DNA from: Pseudochrobactrum asaccharolyticum
GTDB lineage: Bacteria > Pseudomonadota > Alphaproteobacteria > Rhizobiales > Rhizobiaceae
Reading direction: 5' to 3'
DNA: 64,000 nt
Assembly (NCBI RefSeq): GCF_003314995.1
Contig: NZ_QNRH01000002.1
Coordinates: 620,001 to 684,000, forward strand
Shown: positions 56,483-64,000 of the stretch, piece after piece
Layout: every line of letters begins with the position of its first letter
Position numbering within the stretch: position 1 is the stretch's first letter
The notes under the pieces: generated by a model
What the model saw: only the letters and a program-made list of their open reading frames with translations
Told to the model about the DNA's origin: nothing
Databases searched by the model: none
Program-made: the position numbers and the translations under genes

Positions 56483-59400
56483 TATGCATCTCCGCCTTCG
56501 TCTGCTCCGCCCGCTGACCACTCCAGAACTCGCGCCAGATGATCATAATCACCCGTCAGATCACTTTCGCGGAACGGTAAAGCACGGGAACGATATCCCT
56601 GCTCCTCGCGATTATATTCCGTGAGCAATTCTCCGAGGCGCGTCCACGATTCCTCACCCAGTTCCACAGCCGTCTTCACGCTGGCACCACGATCCGTACT
56701 GAGAATGGATTCCGGCTTAAGCCTTCCGCCCCCCTGCAAACGCACATAGAGCAAGTCCTGCGCATCGCTCTGGCCGATCTCTTTAAAGGCACCACGGCGC
56801 AACAGAGCTGCCTCCAACGCCAGTTGCGGCGACAAAAGCACATGAGCCTGGCGCACCGATGGTGTGGAACCGGTCTTATAGTCGATCACTACCGTCGTGC
56901 CGTCGCGCATCACATCAATACGGTCAGCACGACCGGACAGTGTCACAGCCAGCGGCTCGACAACCGCTTTTGCCGATGAAATCTCCGCATGACGTTCATG
57001 CACATAAGGCGCACGCTCACGCTCCCAATGCAAAAATTCCGGTATCAACGCGGTGAAGCGCGGCCACCACACGGCTTCAATCTCCGGCGGCAGATCGGCA
57101 TCGGTAAAAGCACCGCGCCCGATTTCCAGTAATTCTTCTTCTGCCTGCGATGACAGAGGATCAATATCGCGGCGGGTAAATTCGCCGAGAATATCATGAA
57201 ACAGCGTTCCGCGTTCAGCTGCAGCAGGATCGCGGATCAGTGGTTCCAATGCACGCAGACGCAGGATTTTTTTGGCATAGATCGCGTAAGGATCGCGGCG
57301 CAGTGTTTCAATTTCCGTGACCGAGAAATGTTTCGGCCGTGCATCAACCGGCGGTTTCGGTTCCGGACGCGAGACAAACGGTACATCGGGGCTGACATCG
57401 AGCAGACGCGCCCAGTACAGATATTTCCCGCCGCGCTCACGCATGGCGTCCGTTACCGCTTTACCCGTCACTGTTTCCAGTCGCAGCAACCAGCGTGATG
57501 GCACAGTCGGTGCATTTTCAGAGCGCTGTGAGCGGGAGAAAATCACCTGCTCCATACCCGTTGCCATGGCAAAATCATGGGCAGCCAAGCCGGTTCGCAC
57601 TTCCGGCGGATCAAGTGCGATCATGCCCTTCATCGGACGTGACATAAACGGATCATTGCGGGTTTTCGCCGGCCAAATCCCCTCATTCAACCCGCCGACA
57701 ATCACTGTATCAACCGTCTGAAGACGCGCTTCCAGTGCACCCCAGATAAACACACGCGGATGACCACCCGGATGCGGCTTGACCGTTTCATTGGCCAGCA
57801 GCGCTTCAAACATATCCGGCCATTCTTCGGCCAAAAAATCCAGCCCTGTATCGGCAGCAATCAGCTGGCGCAGAAACGCACTGAATTGCTCGCCCTGCTG
57901 CCCCTGATAGAGCAGATGCACCGTATCATCGATATCCCGCGCCAGATTTTCCAGTGCCTCGACACTCGCCCGCATGATCTGCGGAACTTCAATCCGCGCT
58001 TGAATGCGGATGAGATCGGTCAGCGGTGCCACAGCAGCCGTCATTGCCGCACAGAAAGTCTGCAACTGGATAAGCTCTGCCGCCGCAATATTATCCTGCC
58101 ACGCCGGTTCATAAGGCTTGGCAGAGGCTTCCATCATTTTCTGTTCAAGGAAGCCCGGCAGATCAGCAATATCCGCCCTTCCCGTACCACCACGCAGGGC
58201 AACCAGTTCCAGCATTTCCGCAGCACGACGCAGATCACCGCGCTTTTGCCCCAGCCGCACCAGCGGATGCTTGGCCAGTGACAGCAGTGCCACCGGATCA
58301 CCCGGTTCAAACACACACGTAATCAACAGGCGCAGCAGAATAACCGCTTCCGTATCGCGCAGGAGTTTACCGCCGGAATCATCCGCATCAATACCGAAAC
58401 GGGTGAGTTCCAGCACCACACGCCGCGCCAAATTACGGTCAACCGTCACCAGCGCTGCGGTTTTATCCGGTTCTTCAATCGCATCACGTAACGCCAGTGC
58501 GACTGCCAGTGCTTCTTCACGCTCATTGGATGTTTCGATCAGCGCCACATTCTGCATCGCATCGCGCACCGCTTCGCGCTCGAGCTGCAAATGCCCCCAT
58601 AGGTCTGTGGTTTCTGCCGGACGCAGCGCCTCACTGACAATGTGCTCGCGCATACGCTTGGCCGGATTTTCAATATCCAGATGCTGCACATCCTCACGAC
58701 GGCATTGCATCTGATCCAGAAGCTTGCGCAGCCCATATTGCGGATGGCCATAGGTGGACGGATTATTCAGCCCGTCGGCAAGCAAGGTCCATGCCTTCTC
58801 GTCCAGATCACGATCCAGCCCCGGAAATACCACAGCGCCCTTTGGCAAACGGGCAATCGTTGCTACCAGTTTTGCTGTTGCCGGAATAGAACCGGTGGAA
58901 CCGGCCACAATCACAGGGCCTTGCGGCGGATTTTTCTGCATCCGCTGCGTTTCAAATTCAATCAACCAGTTGCGGTGCTGCGATGCATTGGAACGGTTAC
59001 GCTCGGCCAGCACATCCGGCCAGATTTTGGTGACGATTTCCAGAAATTGCAGTGTCACCCGCCACCAATCGGCAAGCTCTTCCGGTGCAATCAGACCAAG
59101 CTCGCTCCAGCTTGCGCCTTCTGTCTCCACCTGATCCATCAGCCGCACCAGATCACGCGCCAGCCAAATGGCATCAGCAGTGGTTGCCGGAATGGCAATA
59201 TCCTCTGCACCGAACATGGCACGGATATGCGACGGCAGGCTTTCGCGCCACGGGCGGATCAACTGTGCGAGTAACAGCAGACGCTCCGGCTCGCTCATAG
59301 GCGGCGCAAGCTGGAGAAATTCTTCTGCGGCACTGTCAAACAGCGCGGCACTTTCCTCCACATCACCCAGCGGGCGGATAGATGGCAACAGAGCCGCATT

Positions 59401-59610
59401 AGCCGGGTTGCGGTCAACCAGCAAGGCACGCAGCGCACGCGCCGCACGACGCGTCGGCACATAGATCACCGCGCCAGCCAGCGCCAGCGGATTGCCTGCA
59501 TCAGCGCCAAAGCCTTCGATCAGCTCACCATTCAACAAAGCATCGGCAAAACGCGGCAGAAATGGTGTTCCCGATGCAATCGAATAAAGACGCGGACGCC
59601 GCTCGCTCAT
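56482..59610 (-). CDS. addB: Double-strand break repair protein AddB (alphaproteobacterial type)
   Basis: A 1042-residue partner of AddA. Its helicase-like region lacks a recognisable Walker A in the N-terminus (AVIYVPTRRAARALRALL), and Gly-rich segments such as VIVAGSTGSIPATAKLV and TVIVGGLNEGIWPA mark the family. The C-terminal nuclease domain has ERGTLFHDILGEF and VVIDYKTGSTP. Only three Cys residues occur and none flank the nuclease domain, so the iron-sulfur cluster of Bacillus AddB appears absent. It overlaps addA by one base. Confidence 0.95.
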   Translation of the reverse strand: MSERRPRLYSIASGTPFLPRFADALLNGELIEGFGADAGNPLALAGAVIYVPTRRAARALRALLVDRNPANAALLPSIRPLGDVEESAALFDSAAEEFLQLAPPMSEPERLLLLAQLIRPWRESLPSHIRAMFGAEDIAIPATTADAIWLARDLVRLMDQVETEGASWSELGLIAPEELADWWRVTLQFLEIVTKIWPDVLAERNRSNASQHRNWLIEFETQRMQKNPPQGPVIVAGSTGSIPATAKLVATIARLPKGAVVFPGLDRDLDEKAWTLLADGLNNPSTYGHPQYGLRKLLDQMQCRREDVQHLDIENPAKRMREHIVSEALRPAETTDLWGHLQLEREAVRDAMQNVALIETSNEREEALAVALALRDAIEEPDKTAALVTVDRNLARRVVLELTRFGIDADDSGGKLLRDTEAVILLRLLITCVFEPGDPVALLSLAKHPLVRLGQKRGDLRRAAEMLELVALRGGTGRADIADLPGFLEQKMMEASAKPYEPAWQDNIAAAELIQLQTFCAAMTAAVAPLTDLIRIQARIEVPQIMRASVEALENLARDIDDTVHLLYQGQQGEQFSAFLRQLIAADTGLDFLAEEWPDMFEALLANETVKPHPGGHPRVFIWGALEARLQTVDTVIVGGLNEGIWPAKTRNDPFMSRPMKGMIALDPPEVRTGLAAHDFAMATGMEQVIFSRSQRSENAPTVPSRWLLRLETVTGKAVTDAMRERGGKYLYWARLLDVSPDVPFVSRPEPKPPVDARPKHFSVTEIETLRRDPYAIYAKKILRLRALEPLIRDPAAAERGTLFHDILGEFTRRDIDPLSSQAEEELLEIGRGAFTDADLPPEIEAVWWPRFTALIPEFLHWERERAPYVHERHAEISSAKAVVEPLAVTLSGRADRIDVMRDGTTVVIDYKTGSTPSVRQAHVLLSPQLALEAALLRRGAFKEIGQSDAQDLLYVRLQGGGRLKPESILSTDRGASVKTAVELGEESWTRLGELLTEYNREEQGYRSRALPFRESDLTGDYDHLARVLEWSAGGADEGGDA

Positions 59611-59631
59611 AGACCCGTCTCCCAGATATCA

Positions 59632-59732
59632 AAGCGTATCCCGAAAAGTGTGAAGCGGTTTTCGGATAAGATACGCGTAAAAAATAAATAATAGAGCATT
59701 TTCTATAGGTTACAGCAAACCGGAAATGCTCT
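59632..59732. repeat. Dispersed intergenic palindromic repeat
   Basis: Nested arms GCGTATC/GATACGC and CCGAAAA/TTTTCGG surround GTGTGAAGCGG (59634-59676), followed by AGAGCATTT (59693-59701) which pairs with AAATGCTCT (59724-59732). Shares blocks with the repeats at 50936-51046 and 41023-41060. Confidence 0.8.
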
Positions 59733-59744
59733 GATTACTTCGCT

Positions 59745-60485
59745 TTATGCGAGTGTCAAAAGGGCAGCTTCTGCCTCGCCGATCGCTTCCGGCGTACCGA
59801 CCGTCAGCCAATGCCCCTGCATAACCATACCGTAAAGCCGGTTTGCGGCAATGGCTGCGTTAAAATAGCTGTTGAGAGAAGAAACGCTGATTTCTTTACC
59901 GGCAAAGAGCTGCGGATTAACCAGCGCCGCACCGGCATAAATATAATCGGAACGCTCATCCGCCGCTACACGGCGCAGTGTGCCGTCTTGATTGAGATGA
60001 AAATCTCCGCGCCCCTCATGACCGGTGGAATGGTGCCGGTCTGCCAGCATAAGCAGAATATCCATCCGGTTCTCATCCCAGTTCTGCGCCAGCTTTTTAA
60101 GGTTAGAGCTTTGATCATCCACCCAAAATGTATCGGCATTGAGGATGTAAAAAGTCTTGTTTCCGAGTTCCGGCAAGGCTTTGACAATACCGCCTGCGGA
60201 ATCGAGCAGTAACTCACGTTCGTCGGAAATGGTGATCGCAATGTCATTACGGGTTTTCAGATGCTCTTCCATCTGATCGGCCAGATAATGCACATTAACC
60301 ACGGCCTTTTTAACACCGGCCTCAACCAGCGCATCCAGCCCGCGATCAATCAATGTGCGACCTGCAACTTCGATCAGCGGCTTTGGTGTGGTCAGGGTCA
60401 GCGGACGCATCCGTGTGCCCAAACCGCCTGCCAATACCATGGCTGTATCAGGGGCGAATGCTTCTGAATTTTTCTTATCCGGCAT
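59745..60485 (-). CDS. murU: MurU-like nucleotidyltransferase
   Basis: A 246-residue sugar-1-phosphate nucleotidyltransferase. The signature is MVLAGGLGTRMRPLTLTTPK plus PLIEVAGRTLID; the metal Asp is in YILNADTFW. Length and neighbouring kinase fit MurU, which converts MurNAc alpha-1-phosphate to UDP-MurNAc in the recycling pathway that bypasses de novo synthesis (known from Pseudomonas putida and Caulobacter relatives). A sugar other than MurNAc cannot be excluded. It starts 5 bases after the TsaE-kinase gene stop. Confidence 0.88.
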   Translation of the reverse strand: MPDKKNSEAFAPDTAMVLAGGLGTRMRPLTLTTPKPLIEVAGRTLIDRGLDALVEAGVKKAVVNVHYLADQMEEHLKTRNDIAITISDERELLLDSAGGIVKALPELGNKTFYILNADTFWVDDQSSNLKKLAQNWDENRMDILLMLADRHHSTGHEGRGDFHLNQDGTLRRVAADERSDYIYAGAALVNPQLFAGKEISVSSLNSYFNAAIAANRLYGMVMQGHWLTVGTPEAIGEAEAALLTLA

Positions 60486-60490
60486 GGGGT

Positions 60491-62017
60491 TTAATCCTGC
60501 AAAAGACCGTTTTTCTGATACCAGTCTTTGACCGGTGCGAGTGCCGGATGCTGCAAGGCACGGGCTGCATAGGCCTGAATGCGCGGCAGATGCTGCAAAT
60601 AAGCAGGCTTACCATCGCGCTTGAACAGGCGCACAAAAATACCGAGAATTTTGGTGTTACGCTGTGCAGCCATAATCGCATAGGCCGAGCGGAAGGCTTC
60701 TTCGTCAAAATTTTTGGTCAGTTTGCGGCGCTCATCGCAATAGGCTGCTACAATCTGATCCTGCAACTCATCGGCAATTGTCACACGCGCATCCATTGCC
60801 AGTGACGCCAGATCATAGGCCGACGGGCCGATCATCGCATCCTGAAAATCAATGATGCCAAGGCGGTCAATGCCTTCGGCCTTTTCCTGCCAGAGAATAT
60901 TCGGTGAATGATAATCGCGCATCAGCAAATTATATTCTGCATTCTCAAGGCTTTTGAACACGCTGTCCCATGCCTGTTCAAAGCTTTGTGTCTGGTCTGC
61001 ACTGGCAGGCTCGCCCTGCACATAAGGCAGATACCAGACCGGCAGCAATTCTGCTTCGATCAGCATCGCATCACGATCAAACATATGCAGATGATGGGTG
61101 CGGTCTTCACTGATCGTAATATCCTGCGGCCAGTCATGCTGATGCAAATGCGCCAGCATTCGTGCTGCCGCTACATAGCGTTCTGCCAATGGCTTACCTT
61201 CGCTATCCAGCACACCTTCCGTGCCGAGATGTTCCATCAGCAAAAAGCCGCGATCGAGATTGATTGCGCGCATTTCCGGAACGCGAAAACCCTTTTCAGA
61301 CAGCAACCGGTTCATCGCAACGAAAGCATCCATATTCTCCGCCAGATGGGCAATCTGGCGATAGGGACGTCCGTCTTTAACCGGCGGATCATAAGGCATA
61401 GCCGGTGCATTCATCAGGATTTCAGTGCCGCTGTCGCTGGTGATCAATTCATAGCCGCGCGGGGATGCATCCCCCAGCAGATAGCGGCGGGAGACATTAT
61501 GGCGACCTGATTTTCCGAGAAAACTACGAATACCGAGCGAGCGGGAAATACGGCGTGCCGCTTTGGCTGTTACTTCCATCATCAGGCGACGACCATCACC
61601 TTCATGATCAATCGTGATCGCAATCGTTGGCGCAGGCAAAACGCCCTCACCCTGCTGCGGCCACTCGACCAGAACAGCACCGCTTTCCAGCGCCTCATCA
61701 AGCCCCAGCTCATCGAGTTCTTCCGGTGAGGACAGACGATAGAGATCAGTGTGGACTACAGGCAGCCGTAATTCAGGATAGGATTGCACCAGTGTAAAAG
61801 TCGGGCTTGGCACTTCATAGAAATCATCATTGGCAATTGTGCGAATAATTGCCCGCGCTAAAGTGGACTTGCCTGCGCCCAGATCACCTTTTAGAGTGAC
61901 GAGATCGCCTTTAGCGAGTGCCAGTGCGATGTCTTCCGCAAAACGGATCATCGCGGCTTCATTTTCCAGCACCAGCTCTACCGTATAGAGAGTACTGCTA
62001 TCCTGTTCATCAGCCAT
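60491..62017 (-). CDS. tsaE: Fused TsaE (tRNA t6A ATPase) and AmgK-like sugar kinase
   Basis: A 508-residue fusion. Residues about 1-160 are TsaE, the ATPase of the threonylcarbamoyl-adenosine tRNA complex: Walker A LKGDLGAGKSTLARAI, SPTFTLVQSYP, HTDLYRLSSPEELDELGLDE. Residues about 175-508 are an aminoglycoside-phosphotransferase-fold kinase with the catalytic loop LMRDYHSPNILW (Asp of RDYH..N) and metal motif LGIIDFQDAMIGPSAYDLASL. This kinase resembles AmgK, which phosphorylates MurNAc/GlcNAc at the anomeric position, and the MurU-like gene follows 5 bases later. The fusion is known in Rhizobiales. Confidence 0.92.
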   Translation of the reverse strand: MADEQDSSTLYTVELVLENEAAMIRFAEDIALALAKGDLVTLKGDLGAGKSTLARAIIRTIANDDFYEVPSPTFTLVQSYPELRLPVVHTDLYRLSSPEELDELGLDEALESGAVLVEWPQQGEGVLPAPTIAITIDHEGDGRRLMMEVTAKAARRISRSLGIRSFLGKSGRHNVSRRYLLGDASPRGYELITSDSGTEILMNAPAMPYDPPVKDGRPYRQIAHLAENMDAFVAMNRLLSEKGFRVPEMRAINLDRGFLLMEHLGTEGVLDSEGKPLAERYVAAARMLAHLHQHDWPQDITISEDRTHHLHMFDRDAMLIEAELLPVWYLPYVQGEPASADQTQSFEQAWDSVFKSLENAEYNLLMRDYHSPNILWQEKAEGIDRLGIIDFQDAMIGPSAYDLASLAMDARVTIADELQDQIVAAYCDERRKLTKNFDEEAFRSAYAIMAAQRNTKILGIFVRLFKRDGKPAYLQHLPRIQAYAARALQHPALAPVKDWYQKNGLLQD

Positions 62018-62104
62018 GCCAGCTTCCGTTATTATATGCCCTGCCCGTCATCTGCGGACATGATGAGAATAATGATATTCAGAGGAAAAAACAGCCTGAT
62101 CCGG

Positions 62105-64000
62105 TTATTCCGCTGCCGTGCGATAAATACGGGCATCCAGCGGGAAACGCACAAGCACAGTTGTACCTGAGGACGGTGCCGTGCGGATATCAACCGTGCC
62201 GCCATGCAGTTCCACAAAGCTTTTCACCAGTGACAAACCAAGCCCTGCCCCACGTCGACGACCGCCATTGCTATGCGACTGGAAGCGTTTGAAGACTGTA
62301 TCCAGCACTTCCTTGGGCATACCCGGACCATTATCATGGACGCTGAATACGATATGCTCATCACGGCGACGGATATCAAGCGAAACCTCTGAACCTTCCG
62401 GCGCATAATTGGCTGCATTGCTCAGTAGATTAAACAATACCTGATGCACACGATTGGCATCGCCGCGGAAACTGGTGACCGCATCTTCAATCCGGACTTT
62501 CAGCGCAATGTCATGTTCACGCAGGCGATCCGCCACGCGCTCACTGGCAGCAGTGACGGCATCACGCACGGATACATCGCTGACATCCAGCTCCATAATA
62601 CCGGCATCAACGGTCGCCAGATCCAGAATATCATTCACAATCGTCAGCAGGGTCAGCGAGGACGTGCTGATATGTTCAACATATTCGCGCTGACGGTTAT
62701 TCAGCTCACCGAAGCCCGGTGTCTGCAACAATTCCGTAAAGCCGATAATGTTGGTGAGCGGCGAGCGCAGCTCGTATGATACGTGCTGCACGAAATCATT
62801 CTTGATCTGATCAGCCAGTTCCAGCGCTTCATTCTTGTCTTTCAGCGCACGTTCCACATGCACCGTATCCGACACATCAACAAAGGTCAGCATCATCTGC
62901 CCCTTTGGCAGCGGTACAACGGCATAGGAAAGGATTGTGCCGGTGGACAGTTCCGCCTGCCCCTGCGTGCCTTCACGCTTGTCAGCAATACCGGTCACAG
63001 CCGAGACAAATTCGTCCCAATAACGGTCATCGGCCAGTTCTTTGCACTGCTTGCGAATGACCGAAATATGCGTGCCTTCAACGGCAATGGTCGGCGGGAT
63101 TGACCACAATTCGGCAAAGGCCGGATTGGACAGGCGAATGCGACCATCGGCGCCGAACACGGCCACGCCTTCAGCCAGATGATCCAGCGTTTCGCCCTGC
63201 ACTTTCATCAAAGTATTATAACGGCTTTCGAGATCGAATTTCTCGGTCATATTCTCGAAGAACCATGTCACCCCGCCCTGCGGATGCGGATTGGCAACCA
63301 CACGCAAGGTGCGGCTGTCGGGCAGATGCCACCAATGTTCCTGCGGATCAACGGCACGATAAGCCGACAGCATGGATTCTTTCCAGCGGCGCCATTCCGG
63401 CTGTTCCGGTAATTTACCGTCACTGCGCAAACCGTCAAACAACATGGCATTGCTCGGATGGCTTTCCAGATAGGCAATATCCAGCGACCACAATTTGGCA
63501 AAAGCCTGATTGAAGAATTGCAGCTTCATTTCCGGATCAAAAATCGCCACAGCGGTTGAGAGTTGGTCGAGCGTTTCCGCATGGCTGCGAAGCGTGCGCT
63601 GCAATTCAGCCCGCACCTGCTCCAGATCACTCATATTGGCTGCAAAACCGGCAGAACCCGCAGAGCAAGCAACTTCTGCAACATCCAGCATATGGCGGTC
63701 GCCATCAATAACTGTCGCCAGACGATCGCGGAAAGTCGCAATGGATGCGCTCTGCGATCCTGTTAACGGCACAGCAGGTTGCTGGTTTTGGGAGGTTCCG
63801 TCAGCAGACAAGACGCGCTCGCGCTCAATCTTCTGGCGTGCCTGCTCGCCGAGCAATTCACGGCCTTCCTGCAGAACCTGATCAAGATCCGTTGCGCCAA
63901 CAGCCTGCACATAGGCGTTATTTGCCCAGTTCAACCGTCCGTCGGTGCCGCGTGTCCATACAGTCTGGTCAAGGCGGTTTAACAAGGCATAGAGCATGGT
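62105..64000 (-). CDS. divL: DivL-type PAS-containing histidine pseudokinase (N-terminus outside window)
   Basis: The visible 631 codons cover PAS domains (about 1-60, 130-250, 265-380 of the visible part) followed by a dimerisation segment and an ATPase domain. The H-box reads FVQHVSYELRSPLTNIIGF: the phosphoacceptor His is replaced by Tyr (codon TAC, 62774-62776), the hallmark of DivL. The N box (HQVLFNLLSNAANYA), G1 (DNGPGMP) and G2 (GAGLGLSLVK) are intact. DivL is a polarity and cell-cycle regulator that controls CckA and responds to DivK in Caulobacter. The Met at 63997 is probably internal since DivL proteins extend further N-terminally. It lies 87 bases upstream of the tsaE fusion, same strand. 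Confidence 0.92.
   Translation of the reverse strand, partial: TMLYALLNRLDQTVWTRGTDGRLNWANNAYVQAVGATDLDQVLQEGRELLGEQARQKIERERVLSADGTSQNQQPAVPLTGSQSASIATFRDRLATVIDGDRHMLDVAEVACSAGSAGFAANMSDLEQVRAELQRTLRSHAETLDQLSTAVAIFDPEMKLQFFNQAFAKLWSLDIAYLESHPSNAMLFDGLRSDGKLPEQPEWRRWKESMLSAYRAVDPQEHWWHLPDSRTLRVVANPHPQGGVTWFFENMTEKFDLESRYNTLMKVQGETLDHLAEGVAVFGADGRIRLSNPAFAELWSIPPTIAVEGTHISVIRKQCKELADDRYWDEFVSAVTGIADKREGTQGQAELSTGTILSYAVVPLPKGQMMLTFVDVSDTVHVERALKDKNEALELADQIKNDFVQHVSYELRSPLTNIIGFTELLQTPGFGELNNRQREYVEHISTSSLTLLTIVNDILDLATVDAGIMELDVSDVSVRDAVTAASERVADRLREHDIALKVRIEDAVTSFRGDANRVHQVLFNLLSNAANYAPEGSEVSLDIRRRDEHIVFSVHDNGPGMPKEVLDTVFKRFQSHSNGGRRRGAGLGLSLVKSFVELHGGTVDIRTAPSSGTTVLVRFPLDARIYRTAAE

Overview
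The window reads as chromosomal DNA of an alphaproteobacterium of the order Rhizobiales, most likely the family Brucellaceae (Brucella/Ochrobactrum/Pseudochrobactrum group). This rests on close protein likeness (DnaK, IF-3, AccD, PmtA), on alphaproteobacterial families (the alphaproteobacterial type of AddB, a DivL pseudokinase, DUF2852, BTLCP cysteine peptidase), and on intergenic palindromic repeats typical of this group. Genus is inference. I see no prophage, insertion sequence, CRISPR array, tRNA or rRNA. Most of the window is ordinary core chromosome.

Layout. 1-3000: end of a membrane-protein gene, an M29 aminopeptidase, a small lipoprotein, a SleB-like cell-wall hydrolase lipoprotein. 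3500-9970: pstSCAB-phoU-phoB on the minus strand, driven from a three-half-site Pho box upstream of pstS, with an attenuator-like hairpin after pstS; phoR is not present here. 10000-14300: AI-2E-family membrane protein, DMT exporter, KgtP-like symporter. 14300-18300: purine catabolism (aminotransferase, urate hydroxylase PuuD, guanine deaminase). 18300-25740: DUF454 protein, RlpA-like and BTLCP exported proteins, ComM, GshB, DUF1330, PyrF, FMN reductase, PmtA. 25900-29330: dnaK-dnaJ with two strong hairpins between them. 29640-36830: accessory genes (Gfo/Idh oxidoreductase, nucleotidyltransferase, LysR/aldo-keto reductase pair, MFS/TetR pair, GFA protein, an AT-rich leucine-rich-repeat plus zinc-ribbon protein, VOC protein). 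36900-42620: translation block pheS-ASCH-pheT, rpmI-rplT and infC with an ATT start. 42980-46430: alpha/beta hydrolase, BenE, DUF2852, YgjP-like metallopeptidase. 46490-52400: trpF-trpB-(unknown)-trpA, accD, folC. 52460-64000, minus strand: trxA, addA, addB, a MurU-like nucleotidyltransferase, a TsaE-sugar kinase fusion, and the C-terminal part of divL cut by the window edge.

How genes work together: PhoB would activate pstSCAB under phosphate starvation, while PhoU and the transporter feed back on signalling. AddAB repairs double-strand breaks. The MurU-like enzyme and the kinase half of the TsaE fusion would form the anomeric MurNAc recycling route to UDP-MurNAc. DivL connects to cell-cycle control through CckA/DivK. 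The observations most worth a second look are the unknown gene embedded between trpB and trpA, the ASCH gene inside the pheST operon, the LRR/zinc-ribbon gene with foreign-looking composition, the dnaK-dnaJ intergenic hairpins, and the fused TsaE-kinase beside MurU. No clearly new multi-gene system was found.
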